Positions 8,564-16,582 of a DNA stretch of 23,216 nt are shown piece after piece. Within the stretch, counting starts at the first letter, position 1. Each line of letters starts with the position of its first letter. The stretch is from Flavobacteriales bacterium (GTDB lineage Bacteria > Bacteroidota > Bacteroidia > Flavobacteriales > BACL11): positions 1 to 23,216 of the forward strand of contig DUAL01000163.1 of assembly GCA_012960835.1 (NCBI GenBank), written 5' to 3'. The notes under the pieces were generated by a model. The model saw only the letters and a program-made list of their open reading frames with translations. It was not told where the DNA came from and made no database searches. The position numbers and the translations under genes were made by a program.

Positions 8564-9802
8564 CTATCTTAATTTTAGCGTCACAATAGTTAGTATTGCC
8601 AACATGATTCCTACTATCCAAAAACGCGTAACAATTTTACTTTCGTTATAACCCAACTTCTGAAAATGATGGTGCAAAGGCGCCATTTTGAATATTCTTT
8701 TTCCCTGCCCATATTTCTTTTTGGTATATTTGAAATAACCTACTTGCAGAATAACCGAAAGATTTTCAATTAGAAAAATTCCACACAAAATCGGTATCAA
8801 TAATTCCTTTCGGATAAGGATTGCTGCTACTGCGATTATACCTCCGAGAGACAAACTTCCTGTATCGCCCATAAACACTTGTGCTGGATAGGAATTGTAC
8901 CACAAAAATCCCACACAAGCCCCCACAAAAGATGCCATGAAAATCACTAACTCTCCAGTATTTGGGATGTACATAATATTGAGATAATCGGCTGCCATAA
9001 TATTACCAGACACATAAGCAAATACCGCAATAGTAGCTCCTATTATGGCGGAAGTTCCTGTTGCCAAGCCATCCAAACCATCCGTCATATTTGCACCATT
9101 GGATACTGCTGTAATAATCAAAATCACGATAAGTATAAACAAAATCATGGATGCAATTGGCGCTATGTCACCCATCCAGTTTGTAAGTATTTTGTAATCA
9201 AATTCATTATTTTTTACAAATGGAATGGTTGTTTTTGTGGATTGTTTTGCCTCTTGCTCAAATCCATATTCGTTTGCAATAGATATATTTGTTTCGGTAA
9301 TTATTTGGGAGTCCACTAATTGTTCTTTTACAACAATATCAGCATGAAATACCATGATAAGCCCTACAATAATTCCCAAGCCAACTTGCCCTAATATTTT
9401 GAATCGTCCAGCTAACCCCTGCTTGTCTTTACGATACACTTTTATATAATCGTCAATAAAGCCAATTACGCCCATCCAAAGGGTAGAGATAATCATGATG
9501 ATAATGTAGATATTTTCGAGTTTTGTAAAAAATAGTGTAGGAATCAGGATTGCAGCAATAATGATTAATCCTCCCATTGTTGGCGTTCCTTTTTTCTGCT
9601 TTTCACCTTCTAATCCCAATTCCCTTATCTGTTCCCCTATTTGTTTTTCTCGTATCAAATTGATGATTTTTCCACCAAAAACCATGGACACCAAAAGGGA
9701 AGTGATTACTGCCATGGCCGAACGAAAGGAAATATATTGAAATACGCCCGCTCCGGGAAAATTATACGCTTCTTGTAGGTAGTCAAATAAGTAATATAAC
9801 AT
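8564..9802 (-). CDS. mraY: MraY, phospho-MurNAc-pentapeptide translocase (lipid I synthesis)
   Basis: Polytopic membrane enzyme that couples phospho-MurNAc-pentapeptide to undecaprenyl phosphate, forming lipid I. Seen in order: GTPTMGG (72-78), IDDYIKVYRKDKQGL (116-130) with the catalytic DD pair, NMTDGLDG (238-245), GDTGS (312-316) and the MraY signature PLHHHF (375-380). It has 412 residues, about 50 more than E. coli MraY (360). The extra length is mainly a hydrophilic stretch at about 155-210 between two membrane segments. It sits directly between murE and murD; murF is absent from the place it holds in E. coli. The start overlaps the murE stop by one base (TAATG). Confidence 0.97.
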   Translation of the reverse strand: MLYYLFDYLQEAYNFPGAGVFQYISFRSAMAVITSLLVSMVFGGKIINLIREKQIGEQIRELGLEGEKQKKGTPTMGGLIIIAAILIPTLFFTKLENIYIIIMIISTLWMGVIGFIDDYIKVYRKDKQGLAGRFKILGQVGLGIIVGLIMVFHADIVVKEQLVDSQIITETNISIANEYGFEQEAKQSTKTTIPFVKNNEFDYKILTNWMGDIAPIASMILFILIVILIITAVSNGANMTDGLDGLATGTSAIIGATIAVFAYVSGNIMAADYLNIMYIPNTGELVIFMASFVGACVGFLWYNSYPAQVFMGDTGSLSLGGIIAVAAILIRKELLIPILCGIFLIENLSVILQVGYFKYTKKKYGQGKRIFKMAPLHHHFQKLGYNESKIVTRFWIVGIMLAILTIVTLKLR

Positions 9803-11265
9803 TAGCTTTTAATTAGGTTTAAAGATTCTTTTATTTCATCCATATCGTCAAAAGGATATTTTACTCCTTTTATCTCCTGGTATTTTTCGTGCCCTTTGCC
9901 AGCTACCAATATGATATCTTCTTTTTCTGAAATTGTGCAAGCTGTTTTGATGGCTTGTTTTCTATCGCTTATTAGCAAAGTTTTCTTTTTCTGAACAGGA
10001 TTGAGTCCTGCCATCATATCTGAGATAATATCCTCTGGATTTTCTGATCTGGGATTATCGGAAGTAATAATAACTTGGGTACTTAAATCGCAAGCTATTG
10101 CTGCCATTTTTGGTCGCTTTGTCCTGTCTCTATCTCCCCCACAGCCAAGCACAGTAATTAATTTTTCATTCCCTGACCTTATTTTATTTATGGTGCCAAG
10201 CACATTTTTTAGCGCATCTGGTGTGTGGGCATAATCAACAATTGCCGTTACGCCTTCCTTATTTCTTACACTCTGAAACCTCCCTTCTGCTGAACTTAGC
10301 ATACTAATACCTTCAAGGAGTTTTTCTTCATCTGTTTCTAGCAAAACGCCAACAGCATAAACTGCCAAAACATTATAGGCATTAAACTCTCCTATTAATT
10401 TAGTCCATAAATCGAAATTATTAATGCTTAAAAGCATTCCATCAAACTGATTTTCCAGAATTTTACATTTAAAATCGGACATGCTTTTTAAGGAATAAGT
10501 TTGCTTTTTTGCTTTTGTATCTCTTAGCATATTTATACCGTGCTTGTCATCATTATTTACAAGAGCAATGGCATTAGAATTTAACTGATTAAACACTTTC
10601 TTTTTAGCATTTATATATTTATTAAAAGTGGAATGGTAATCTAGATGATCGTGAGAAATATTGGTAAAAACCATGATATCAAAAGCAAGTCCTACAATAC
10701 GATTCTGGTCGATTGCATGCGAACTTACTTCCATAAAACAATACTCACATCCATCAGAAACCATCTGAGATAAAAGCTGGTTTATTTCAACTGCATCTGC
10801 TGTTGTATGGGTGCTTTCAATAGTGTCATTATTTATCTTATTATTAATTGTAGAAAGCATTCCGACCTTTTTATTCATCCCTAAAAACAGATTGAAAAAA
10901 AGAGAAACAATGGTTGTTTTTCCATTTGTTCCTGTTACCCCAATAAGTTTTAACTTTTCGGATGGATTTTCAAAATAATTAGTAGCTATTACTGCTAATG
11001 CCTTACTAGAGTTTTTTACAATAATGTAGCTGATATTTTTTTCAGTTTCAGAAGGGAGTTGTTCTGCTACAATGGCGGTTGCACCATTTTTTATGGCTTG
11101 TGAGATATATTCATGACCATCCGTTATTGTCCCTTTTACCGATACAAATAAGCTTTGTTTTTTTACTTTTCTGGAATCAAAATGCACAGAGGAAATAGGT
11201 AAATCGGTGGTGCCAACTACATTAATAATTTCTACTTTATAAAGTATCTCTTTTAAAGATTTCAT
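9802..11265 (-). CDS. murE: UDP-MurNAc-tripeptide synthetase MurE, probably meso-DAP-adding
   Basis: Cytoplasmic Mur ligase adding the third stem residue to UDP-MurNAc-L-Ala-D-Glu. It has 487 residues. Seen: VHFDSRKV near 27-34 in the UDP-binding domain, P-loop TGTNGKTT (111-118), TNISHDHLDYH (201-211), DYAHTPDAL (344-352) and DNPRSENP (403-410). In this family DNPR with its Arg marks meso-diaminopimelate enzymes, whereas lysine-adding MurE differs there, so a DAP-type stem peptide is predicted. It follows ftsI with a 4-nt ATGA overlap and precedes mraY with a 1-nt overlap. Confidence 0.96.
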   Translation of the reverse strand: MKSLKEILYKVEIINVVGTTDLPISSVHFDSRKVKKQSLFVSVKGTITDGHEYISQAIKNGATAIVAEQLPSETEKNISYIIVKNSSKALAVIATNYFENPSEKLKLIGVTGTNGKTTIVSLFFNLFLGMNKKVGMLSTINNKINNDTIESTHTTADAVEINQLLSQMVSDGCEYCFMEVSSHAIDQNRIVGLAFDIMVFTNISHDHLDYHSTFNKYINAKKKVFNQLNSNAIALVNNDDKHGINMLRDTKAKKQTYSLKSMSDFKCKILENQFDGMLLSINNFDLWTKLIGEFNAYNVLAVYAVGVLLETDEEKLLEGISMLSSAEGRFQSVRNKEGVTAIVDYAHTPDALKNVLGTINKIRSGNEKLITVLGCGGDRDRTKRPKMAAIACDLSTQVIITSDNPRSENPEDIISDMMAGLNPVQKKKTLLISDRKQAIKTACTISEKEDIILVAGKGHEKYQEIKGVKYPFDDMDEIKESLNLIKS

Positions 11266-13346
11266 GCTAATTCCAAAATTATTTCACTTCCATTTTTAAA
11301 TCGTTTTCCTTTTTTTAAACTTTGATTTTTTATTGTTCCTTTCCCTGAAAAATGAACTCTAAGCCCATTGTTTTCCAAAAGAAAAAGCACATCCTGAATC
11401 CCCATTCCTCTTAATTCAGGAATAAAACCATCTTTTAAATCTTCTTCTATTTTCCGTGTTTTTAGCTCAATAATATCTTGCTTAGCACTAGCAATTATCC
11501 AATTGGTTTTATCAGCTTGGAAAGGAATATTTAGCTCGCTTAAAACAACTTGTGCATCATAATTGTTTCCGTTTTTGGTATAAGGCGAACTTGTGTTTTT
11601 TTGGGCGGTAAACACTTCATGCAATTCCAAGTCAGATGCAAAAACTTTATCTGCAATTTCCTTAAATACGGGTGCTGCCACTTTTGCGCCATAAAAGCCG
11701 TTTTCTGTCGGGTTACTTATCACTACAATACATGAATATTTTGGATTATCTGCTGGAAAAAATCCTGCAAAAGATGCCTGATAGCTTTTTTTCTCTCCTT
11801 TTTTTGTTTTCCAATAATTAAGCTGACAAGTACCCGTTTTTCCGGCAATACTATACTGTTTGCTTTTTATGTTTTTTGCTGTCCCTCTCTCCACTACTTG
11901 TATCATTAAAGGGATAATTTGCTCGATATTTGTTCTGGCACAAATTGCAGGATTGATAACTTCTGTATTATTTACTTCAATAAATTTTCCATTTCTTTTT
12001 AAGCCGCTTACAAAAAGTGGTTTTACCATTCGCCCTTTATTTGCTATTGCATTATAAAATGTCAGCAGATGAAGCGGTGTCAAACTCACTTCATAACCAA
12101 TGGACATCCAAGGCAAAGTGGTGCCTGACCAATCAAGACTTTTTGGTGTTTTTATTTTAGGGTTTTCTGGAGTTGGAATCTCAATATTAAGTGGAGTGTT
12201 TAGTTGAAATTTGTATAATCTATCTACAAATTTTTCTGGTTGTTTGGCATAAGCATTATTTATAATTTTGGAAATCCCAACATTTGATGATACTACAAAA
12301 ACTTCCCCAATTGTTATTTTTCCATAACCCCCTTTTTTGGAATCAATCATGGTTCTGTCAAAAAATTTACACCTGCCATTTTCGGTATCTACACTATCTG
12401 ATAATTTGAAAAATCCATCTTCCAATCCAGCCAAAATAGAAGCCAATTTGAAGGTAGAGCCAGGCTCGGAATGTTCCCCTATCGCATAATTGTAATCTTC
12501 AATAAACAATCCTTCTTCTAATCTTCTGAGGTTAGCAATTGCTTTTATTTTTCCTGTTTTCACCTCCATCACAGCCACACAACCAAATTCTGCTTTATGT
12601 TTCTCAAGTGCATTTATTAATGCCTGTTCAGCAACATCCTGCAAATCAATATTGATAGTGCTTATTACATCATCTCCGGCTTTTGGCAATACATTCGCAT
12701 TAGAATTGATTGGCATCAAAACCTTTTTAGAAATTTTTTGTACTAACTTTTTACCGTTTTCCCCTTTCAAAATTTGGTTATAAGCTCCTTCAATTCCTAT
12801 TGGCTTTATCCCCTGCCTTTCATATCCTATTGTTCGTTTTGCTAACAGTTGAAATGGTATTTCTCTATTTTCTTTTCTCTCACAAATTAGCCCTCCTTTA
12901 AATTGACCCATCTTAAAAATTGGGAAAGATTTTAGTTGTTTTACTTTATTGTAAGTCATTTCTTTTTTAAGAAAATAATATCTTTCATTGTTCTTTTTTG
13001 CATTTCGAAACTCAATTTCATAAGCCAAAGCAGTTTTATCGTTAAATAAATTTTCCAATTTCTTGGCTAAGGCAGAAATGTTCTTGCGAAAAGTGTCATT
13101 ATCTATTGTTTGAAAATCAATATGCACATCATAAAGAGGCATAGATATCGCAAGCAGACTTCCATCATCAGAGAAAATATTTCCTCTTGGCGCCTCAACC
13201 GTTATAAACTCGGGTTGGTTCTGACTAAATGATTCTTTTAATTGTTGGATTACAAAAACCTGAGATAAAATGATAAATGCAAAAAGAATCATAAAAAAAT
13301 ACAGAAAAATCAATCGCCAGTTTATATTCCCTTTCTGTTTATTCAT
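11262..13346 (-). CDS. ftsI: Septal penicillin-binding protein FtsI (class B PBP) with C-terminal PASTA domain
   Basis: Class B transpeptidase that cross-links septal peptidoglycan, working with FtsW. It has 694 residues: a cytoplasmic tail, one membrane anchor at about 11-33, then a PBP dimerisation domain starting with EAPRGNIFSDDG (51-62). The transpeptidase domain has all three active-site motifs: STFK (297-300, catalytic Ser297), SSN (353-355) and KTG (503-505). A single PASTA domain occupies about 638-694 (FIPELRGMG and following). The gene lies between the ftsL-like gene (1-nt overlap) and murE (4-nt overlap). A C-terminal PASTA domain is familiar from Gram-positive PBP2x-type proteins and is also found in Bacteroidetes FtsI. 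Activity is expected to be intact. Confidence 0.95.
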   Translation of the reverse strand: MNKQKGNINWRLIFLYFFMILFAFIILSQVFVIQQLKESFSQNQPEFITVEAPRGNIFSDDGSLLAISMPLYDVHIDFQTIDNDTFRKNISALAKKLENLFNDKTALAYEIEFRNAKKNNERYYFLKKEMTYNKVKQLKSFPIFKMGQFKGGLICERKENREIPFQLLAKRTIGYERQGIKPIGIEGAYNQILKGENGKKLVQKISKKVLMPINSNANVLPKAGDDVISTINIDLQDVAEQALINALEKHKAEFGCVAVMEVKTGKIKAIANLRRLEEGLFIEDYNYAIGEHSEPGSTFKLASILAGLEDGFFKLSDSVDTENGRCKFFDRTMIDSKKGGYGKITIGEVFVVSSNVGISKIINNAYAKQPEKFVDRLYKFQLNTPLNIEIPTPENPKIKTPKSLDWSGTTLPWMSIGYEVSLTPLHLLTFYNAIANKGRMVKPLFVSGLKRNGKFIEVNNTEVINPAICARTNIEQIIPLMIQVVERGTAKNIKSKQYSIAGKTGTCQLNYWKTKKGEKKSYQASFAGFFPADNPKYSCIVVISNPTENGFYGAKVAAPVFKEIADKVFASDLELHEVFTAQKNTSSPYTKNGNNYDAQVVLSELNIPFQADKTNWIIASAKQDIIELKTRKIEEDLKDGFIPELRGMGIQDVLFLLENNGLRVHFSGKGTIKNQSLKKGKRFKNGSEIILELA

Positions 13347-13675
13347 TAGTTTTCTTCAATAATTTTTGGAGCTATTAGTGATGATTTTAAACCCATACTT
13401 ACCACTGTATTTTCAATTGTTGATCTTTTGTATTTACCCATCAATTCCGACTTTGTAGTAATGTATTCCACTCGCAATTCATATAACTCTTTTTCTGCTT
13501 TATCAATATTTCGGGCGAGATGCTCAGCATTGTAGTAAAGGGTAATATTGATGATGATTAAAAGCACAACAAATAGGATGAATGGTAGGTGTTCCTGATT
13601 CTCCTTCTTAGAAAGAAAATCTCCTCTAATTATTTGGGTAATAATATTTTGCTCTTGCGCTTTTTTACTTCTCAT
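13346..13675 (-). CDS. ftsL: FtsL-like small bitopic division protein
   Basis: Small inner-membrane protein in the position of ftsL between rsmH and ftsI. It has 109 residues from the ATG chosen here. Seen: a polar cytoplasmic N-terminus of about 30 residues, a single membrane segment (about 31-47, rich in Leu/Ile/Val), then a charged heptad-like helix of about 30 residues (KAEKELYELRVEYITTKSEL) that looks like a coiled coil. This is FtsL topology; sequence identity to E. coli FtsL is not evident. A longer frame could begin at a TTG (13693) inside rsmH, but the ATG at 13675, one base after the rsmH stop, is more plausible. FtsL would partner FtsQ and an FtsB homologue to activate FtsW/FtsI. 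The symbol rests on topology and synteny. Confidence 0.8.
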   Translation of the reverse strand: MRSKKAQEQNIITQIIRGDFLSKKENQEHLPFILFVVLLIIINITLYYNAEHLARNIDKAEKELYELRVEYITTKSELMGKYKRSTIENTVVSMGLKSSLIAPKIIEEN

Positions 13676-13676
13676 T

Positions 13677-14573
13677 CTATATTTTTTCAGCAATCCTTAG
13701 CTTTGCACTTCTTGCTCTTGGGTTGTTTTTTATTTCCTTTTCAGAAGGAATAATTACTTTTTTACTGATTTCTTTAAATTTCTTGAAAGGATTTCCGTAA
13801 AAATCTTTTTGCAGATTTCCTTCTATATTTCCTTTTTTTACCAAATTCTTTACCAATCTATCTTCCAATGAATGGTAGGAGATTACCGATAATCTACCGC
13901 CAACTTTTAATAAGTCAGTTGCTGCATTTAGCATTGCTTTTAATGCTCCTATTTCATCATTTACCTCAATTCGTATGGATTGAAAAACCCTTGAAAAAAA
14001 CTGATTTCTTTTTCTCTCAATGGTTAAATGCTGCATGCAATCTAAAAGCTGATTAGTGGTTAGAATCTGTTTTTCCTTTCTAGCTGTAACAATGGTTTTG
14101 GCAATTTTTCTTGATTCTCTAAGTTCACCATATTCGAAAAATACTTTTGCCAAATCTTCTTCTGAATAATTATTAATGATATGCTTGGCATCCAATTCAG
14201 AATTGAGATTCATACGCATATCCAATGGTCCTGAAAATCGAGTGGAGAATCCTCTTTCTGAAATATCAAATTGATGAGAAGAAACACCTAAGTCCGCCAA
14301 CAATCCATCAATTTTATTTACCCCTTCCAATCTTAAAAAGTTTTTAATGTTTCTGAAATTAGTATTCAATAATTTGAAACTATTATTTTCTAAAATATTA
14401 TTGTTAGCATCTGTATCTTGATCAAAAGCATACAACTTCCCTGTGCTAATATTTTTTAAAATTTCTCTCGAATGTCTACCCCCACCAAATGTTACATCTA
14501 TATAAATTCCGTTGGGATTTATACTAAGACCCTCCACACTCTCACTTAGTAAAACCGGCTCATGATACATCAT
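13677..14573 (-). CDS. rsmH: 16S rRNA m4C1402 methyltransferase RsmH (MraW)
   Basis: SAM-dependent methyltransferase that N4-methylates C1402 in the 16S rRNA decoding centre. It has 298 residues. Seen: family start YHEPVLLSE (3-11), SAM loop DVTFGGGRHS (26-35), ADLGVSSHQFD (93-103), FSTRFSGPLDMRM (109-121), YHSLEDRLVK, and the C-terminal NPRARSAKLR. Two ATG codons stand side by side (14573 and 14570) and either could initiate. The first 14 nt overlap mraZ. Following mraZ is the near-universal arrangement at the head of dcw clusters. Confidence 0.97.
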   Translation of the reverse strand: MMYHEPVLLSESVEGLSINPNGIYIDVTFGGGRHSREILKNISTGKLYAFDQDTDANNNILENNSFKLLNTNFRNIKNFLRLEGVNKIDGLLADLGVSSHQFDISERGFSTRFSGPLDMRMNLNSELDAKHIINNYSEEDLAKVFFEYGELRESRKIAKTIVTARKEKQILTTNQLLDCMQHLTIERKRNQFFSRVFQSIRIEVNDEIGALKAMLNAATDLLKVGGRLSVISYHSLEDRLVKNLVKKGNIEGNLQKDFYGNPFKKFKEISKKVIIPSEKEIKNNPRARSAKLRIAEKI

Positions 14574-15039
14574 CCTCCCTCTTTACATGTGACTGATTCC
14601 CCATTACTTCTTCCGCTAATTTTCCAAAGTCTTTCAATGTTGATTTTATGGTGTCTTCATACTGCTGCTTATCCCAAATCTCAATGACATTTACGGATGC
14701 AGTTAGCACAATTTCCTTGTCAATTCCAGCAAAAACAATTAGGTTTTTTGGGATAAGTATTCTACCATTTCCATCTGCTTCTACTATTTTTAATCCTGAC
14801 ATATACGAGCGTATAAAATCAATATTCTTCTTTATAAACCGATTTAATTGATTCACCTGTGCTGCCATTGTATTCCATTCTTTCATTGGATACATCTCCA
14901 AGCAATTATTAAAAACGCTTCTTTTTATTACAAAACCATCTTGCATCACAGGAGATAATTGTTTTTTTAGAGCGGAGGGAAGCATGATACGACCTTTTGC
15001 ATCAGACTTACATTCATATGTTCCTATCAGATTAATCAC
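14560..15039 (-). CDS. mraZ: Transcriptional regulator MraZ
   Basis: DNA-binding protein that forms rings and represses its own dcw operon. It has 159 residues with two SpoVT/AbrB-like halves: the first around GTYECKSDAKGRIMLPSAL (6-24), the second around EADGNGRILIPKNL (about 88-101). Each carries the family DxxGR-type motif. The start is GTG at 15039, the first possible codon after an in-frame upstream TAA, and is preceded by an A-rich, weakly SD-like AAAGAAAAG. Three GTGG boxes about 40 nt upstream fit the known MraZ operator, so autoregulation is likely. The 3' end overlaps rsmH by 14 nt. Confidence 0.95.
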   Translation of the reverse strand: MINLIGTYECKSDAKGRIMLPSALKKQLSPVMQDGFVIKRSVFNNCLEMYPMKEWNTMAAQVNQLNRFIKKNIDFIRSYMSGLKIVEADGNGRILIPKNLIVFAGIDKEIVLTASVNVIEIWDKQQYEDTIKSTLKDFGKLAEEVMGNQSHVKREDDVS

Positions 15040-15058
15040 TTTTCTTTTTTAATGGGTG

Positions 15059-15066
15059 TAAATATA
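15059..15066 (-). promoter_or_regulatory. Candidate -7 element for the mraZ/dcw operon
   Basis: On the minus strand this reads TATATTTA, one base off the Bacteroidetes -7 consensus TAnnTTTG. It lies 19 nt before the mraZ GTG. The matching -33 region would fall inside the GTGG repeats, so a bound MraZ would cover the promoter. No clear TTG is seen at -33. This is inference from consensus and position only. Confidence 0.4.
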
Positions 15067-15076
15067 TTATAAATGC

Positions 15077-15101
15077 CCCACATTTTACCACATTTTACCA
15101 C
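15077..15101 (-). promoter_or_regulatory. Probable MraZ operator: three GTGG boxes at 10-bp spacing
   Basis: On the minus strand three boxes occur: GTGGT (15101-15097), GTGGT (15091-15087) and GTGGG (15081-15077), separated by the identical spacer AAAAT. The period is exactly 10 bp, one helical turn. MraZ in E. coli and Mycoplasma is known to bind tandem GTGG/TGGG boxes with 5-6 nt spacers upstream of its own gene. Sequence type, spacing and position all match. The boxes sit 38-62 nt before the mraZ start codon and overlap the expected -33 region. Confidence 0.78.
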
Positions 15102-15188
15102 TTTGTTAAAAACTTTATCCATTTTCTGTGTTTTTCAGATGGTATTCAGAAGAATGAATATTCTCTACTCCTATCAAATAAAATTTCT

Positions 15189-15196
15189 TTACTTTG
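15189..15196 (+). promoter_or_regulatory. Candidate -7 element for the hydrolase-engB unit
   Basis: TTACTTTG followed by C is one base off the Bacteroidetes TAnnTTTG consensus. It lies 21 nt before the ATG at 15218 and overlaps an upstream in-frame TTG, which argues that the TTG is not the start. No TTG is seen at the -33 spacing. Together with the mraZ operator it makes up the 178-nt divergent region 15040-15217, where I see no gene. Confidence 0.4.
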
Positions 15197-15217
15197 CAAC
15201 TGCTGAAAAAGAATGAG

Positions 15218-15970
15218 ATGATAAAAAAAGAGGGGAAATTTACATATATTGAAAAAGGGGAAGGAGCCCCTCTAATTTTATTACACGGCCTTATGGGCGG
15301 GGTAGATAATTTTGGGAGCATGGTTGATATTGTGGCTAATGCCGGATTCAAAGTACTTGCACCTGATTTGAAACTTTTTGAAGTTCCCTTACTTAAAACT
15401 TCTATAAAGTATTTAGCAGAATATCTTAATGATTTCATGAGGCATAAAAAATTAGAGAAAGCTGTACTAGTTGGAAATTCACTGGGAGGACATATTGCCC
15501 TTGTTTTTTCTAAAAAATACCCGGAAAAAGTAGAAGGTATAGTGCTAACTGGAAGCTCTGGTTTGTATGAAAAAGCAATGGGAGATTCTTTTCCAAGAAG
15601 AGGAGATTATGAGTATATAAAAGTAAAAACGGAGGAAGTATTTTATGATCCGAAAACTGCCACCAAAGAATTGGTAGATAAAGTATTCGATATAGCAAAT
15701 AAAAGAGATTCCGTAATCCGTTTGCTTGCTTTTGCAAAATCTGCAATACGGCACAATATGGCGGAAGATATACCTCACTTTACAATACCTGTTTGCCTTA
15801 TTTGGGGAAAGCAAGACAAGGTAACCCCCCCACATGTTGCGGAGGAATTTCATAGTCTTTTCCCTAATTCCGAACTTTTCTGGATTGACAAATGTGGGCA
15901 TTCGCCAATGTGGGAGCACCCTGAAAAGTTTAGCGAAATTACCATTGATTGGCTGGGTAATCATTTCTAA
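15218..15970 (+). CDS. Alpha/beta-hydrolase fold protein, substrate unknown
   Basis: Probable serine hydrolase or esterase of the alpha/beta-hydrolase superfamily; the substrate cannot be read from the sequence. It has 250 residues and no signal peptide, so it is probably cytoplasmic. Seen: oxyanion-hole region LLHGLMGG (21-28), nucleophile elbow GNSLGGH with Ser88, acid loop WGKQDKVTPP with Asp200, and CGHSPMWEHPEKF with His228, making a complete catalytic triad. A short lid-like insert lies at about 110-180. The ATG at 15218 was chosen over a TTG at 15194 because the latter overlaps the promoter-like TTACTTTGC. engB follows after 9 nt, so the two are probably cotranscribed. Confidence 0.88.
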   Translation: MIKKEGKFTYIEKGEGAPLILLHGLMGGVDNFGSMVDIVANAGFKVLAPDLKLFEVPLLKTSIKYLAEYLNDFMRHKKLEKAVLVGNSLGGHIALVFSKKYPEKVEGIVLTGSSGLYEKAMGDSFPRRGDYEYIKVKTEEVFYDPKTATKELVDKVFDIANKRDSVIRLLAFAKSAIRHNMAEDIPHFTIPVCLIWGKQDKVTPPHVAEEFHSLFPNSELFWIDKCGHSPMWEHPEKFSEITIDWLGNHF

Positions 15971-15979
15971 AATTTTGTG

Positions 15980-16582
15980 ATGCAGATAAAAAGTGCCGAT
16001 TTTATTATCAGTAATACGGATTATACCCTTTGCCCAAAAGCAGATATGCCAGAGTATGCTTTTATTGGCAGATCGAATGTCGGAAAATCATCTCTTATCA
16101 ATCTTATTACAAATAAAAAACAGCTTGCAAAAATTTCAGGAAAGCCCGGAAAAACACAGCTTATTAATCATTTTTTAATCAATAAGGAGTGGTATTTGGT
16201 GGATTTGCCTGGTTATGGCTATGCTACCGTTTCTAAAACACAAAAGCAAGAATTTCAAAAAATTATTTTTAGTTATTTAGAAAACAGAGAGGATTTAATG
16301 TGTCTTTTTGTGCTTTTGGATTGCAGACACAAGCCCCAAAAAATTGATTTGGAATTTATGAAGTGGTTGGGCGAAAAGCAAATACCCTTTCTTATGATTT
16401 TTACAAAAATTGATAAATTAGGCAAGACTGAACTTAAAAAAAATATAGAAAATTACAAAACTGAGATGCTAAAACAATGGGAAGAGATACCTCAAACTTT
16501 TTTCGCGTCAGTGCCTAAAAGAAAAGGAAGTAAGGAAATTCTTGACTTTATTGAAAAGACGAATCTTCTTTTTACTTCTTAG
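15980..16582 (+). CDS. engB: Ribosome-assembly GTPase EngB (YihA/YsxC)
   Basis: Small TRAFAC-class GTPase needed for late assembly of the large ribosomal subunit and often linked to division. It has 200 residues. Seen: G1 GRSNVGKSS (30-38), switch-I Thr in GKPGKTQ (near 59), G3 DLPGYGYA (75-82), G4 TKID (142-145) and G5-like SVPKRKG (177-183). The sequence GYGYA after DLPG is typical of EngB. A GTG codon stands directly before the ATG; I chose the ATG, which lies 9 nt after the hydrolase stop. The last 11 nt overlap the oppositely oriented gldC 3' end. Confidence 0.95.
   Translation: MQIKSADFIISNTDYTLCPKADMPEYAFIGRSNVGKSSLINLITNKKQLAKISGKPGKTQLINHFLINKEWYLVDLPGYGYATVSKTQKQEFQKIIFSYLENREDLMCLFVLLDCRHKPQKIDLEFMKWLGEKQIPFLMIFTKIDKLGKTELKKNIENYKTEMLKQWEEIPQTFFASVPKRKGSKEILDFIEKTNLLFTS

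Noticed and set aside
13676..13693. TTG start of the ftsL-like gene inside rsmH
   Set aside because: An ATG one base after the rsmH stop is better placed; the six extra residues carry no recognisable feature.
15151..15164. Inverted repeat AGAAT-GAAT-ATTCT in the mraZ/hydrolase intergenic region
   Set aside because: The arms are only 5 bp and AT-rich, with no run of T after them; chance occurrence is likely in this base composition.
15115..15438. A 107-residue minus-strand open frame across the hydrolase start
   Set aside because: It lies antisense to a clear alpha/beta hydrolase, covers the promoter region and has no recognisable domain.
15545..15964. A 139-residue minus-strand open frame inside the hydrolase gene
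   Set aside because: It is a shadow of the conserved plus-strand frame, which carries a full catalytic triad; the shadow shows no family motif.
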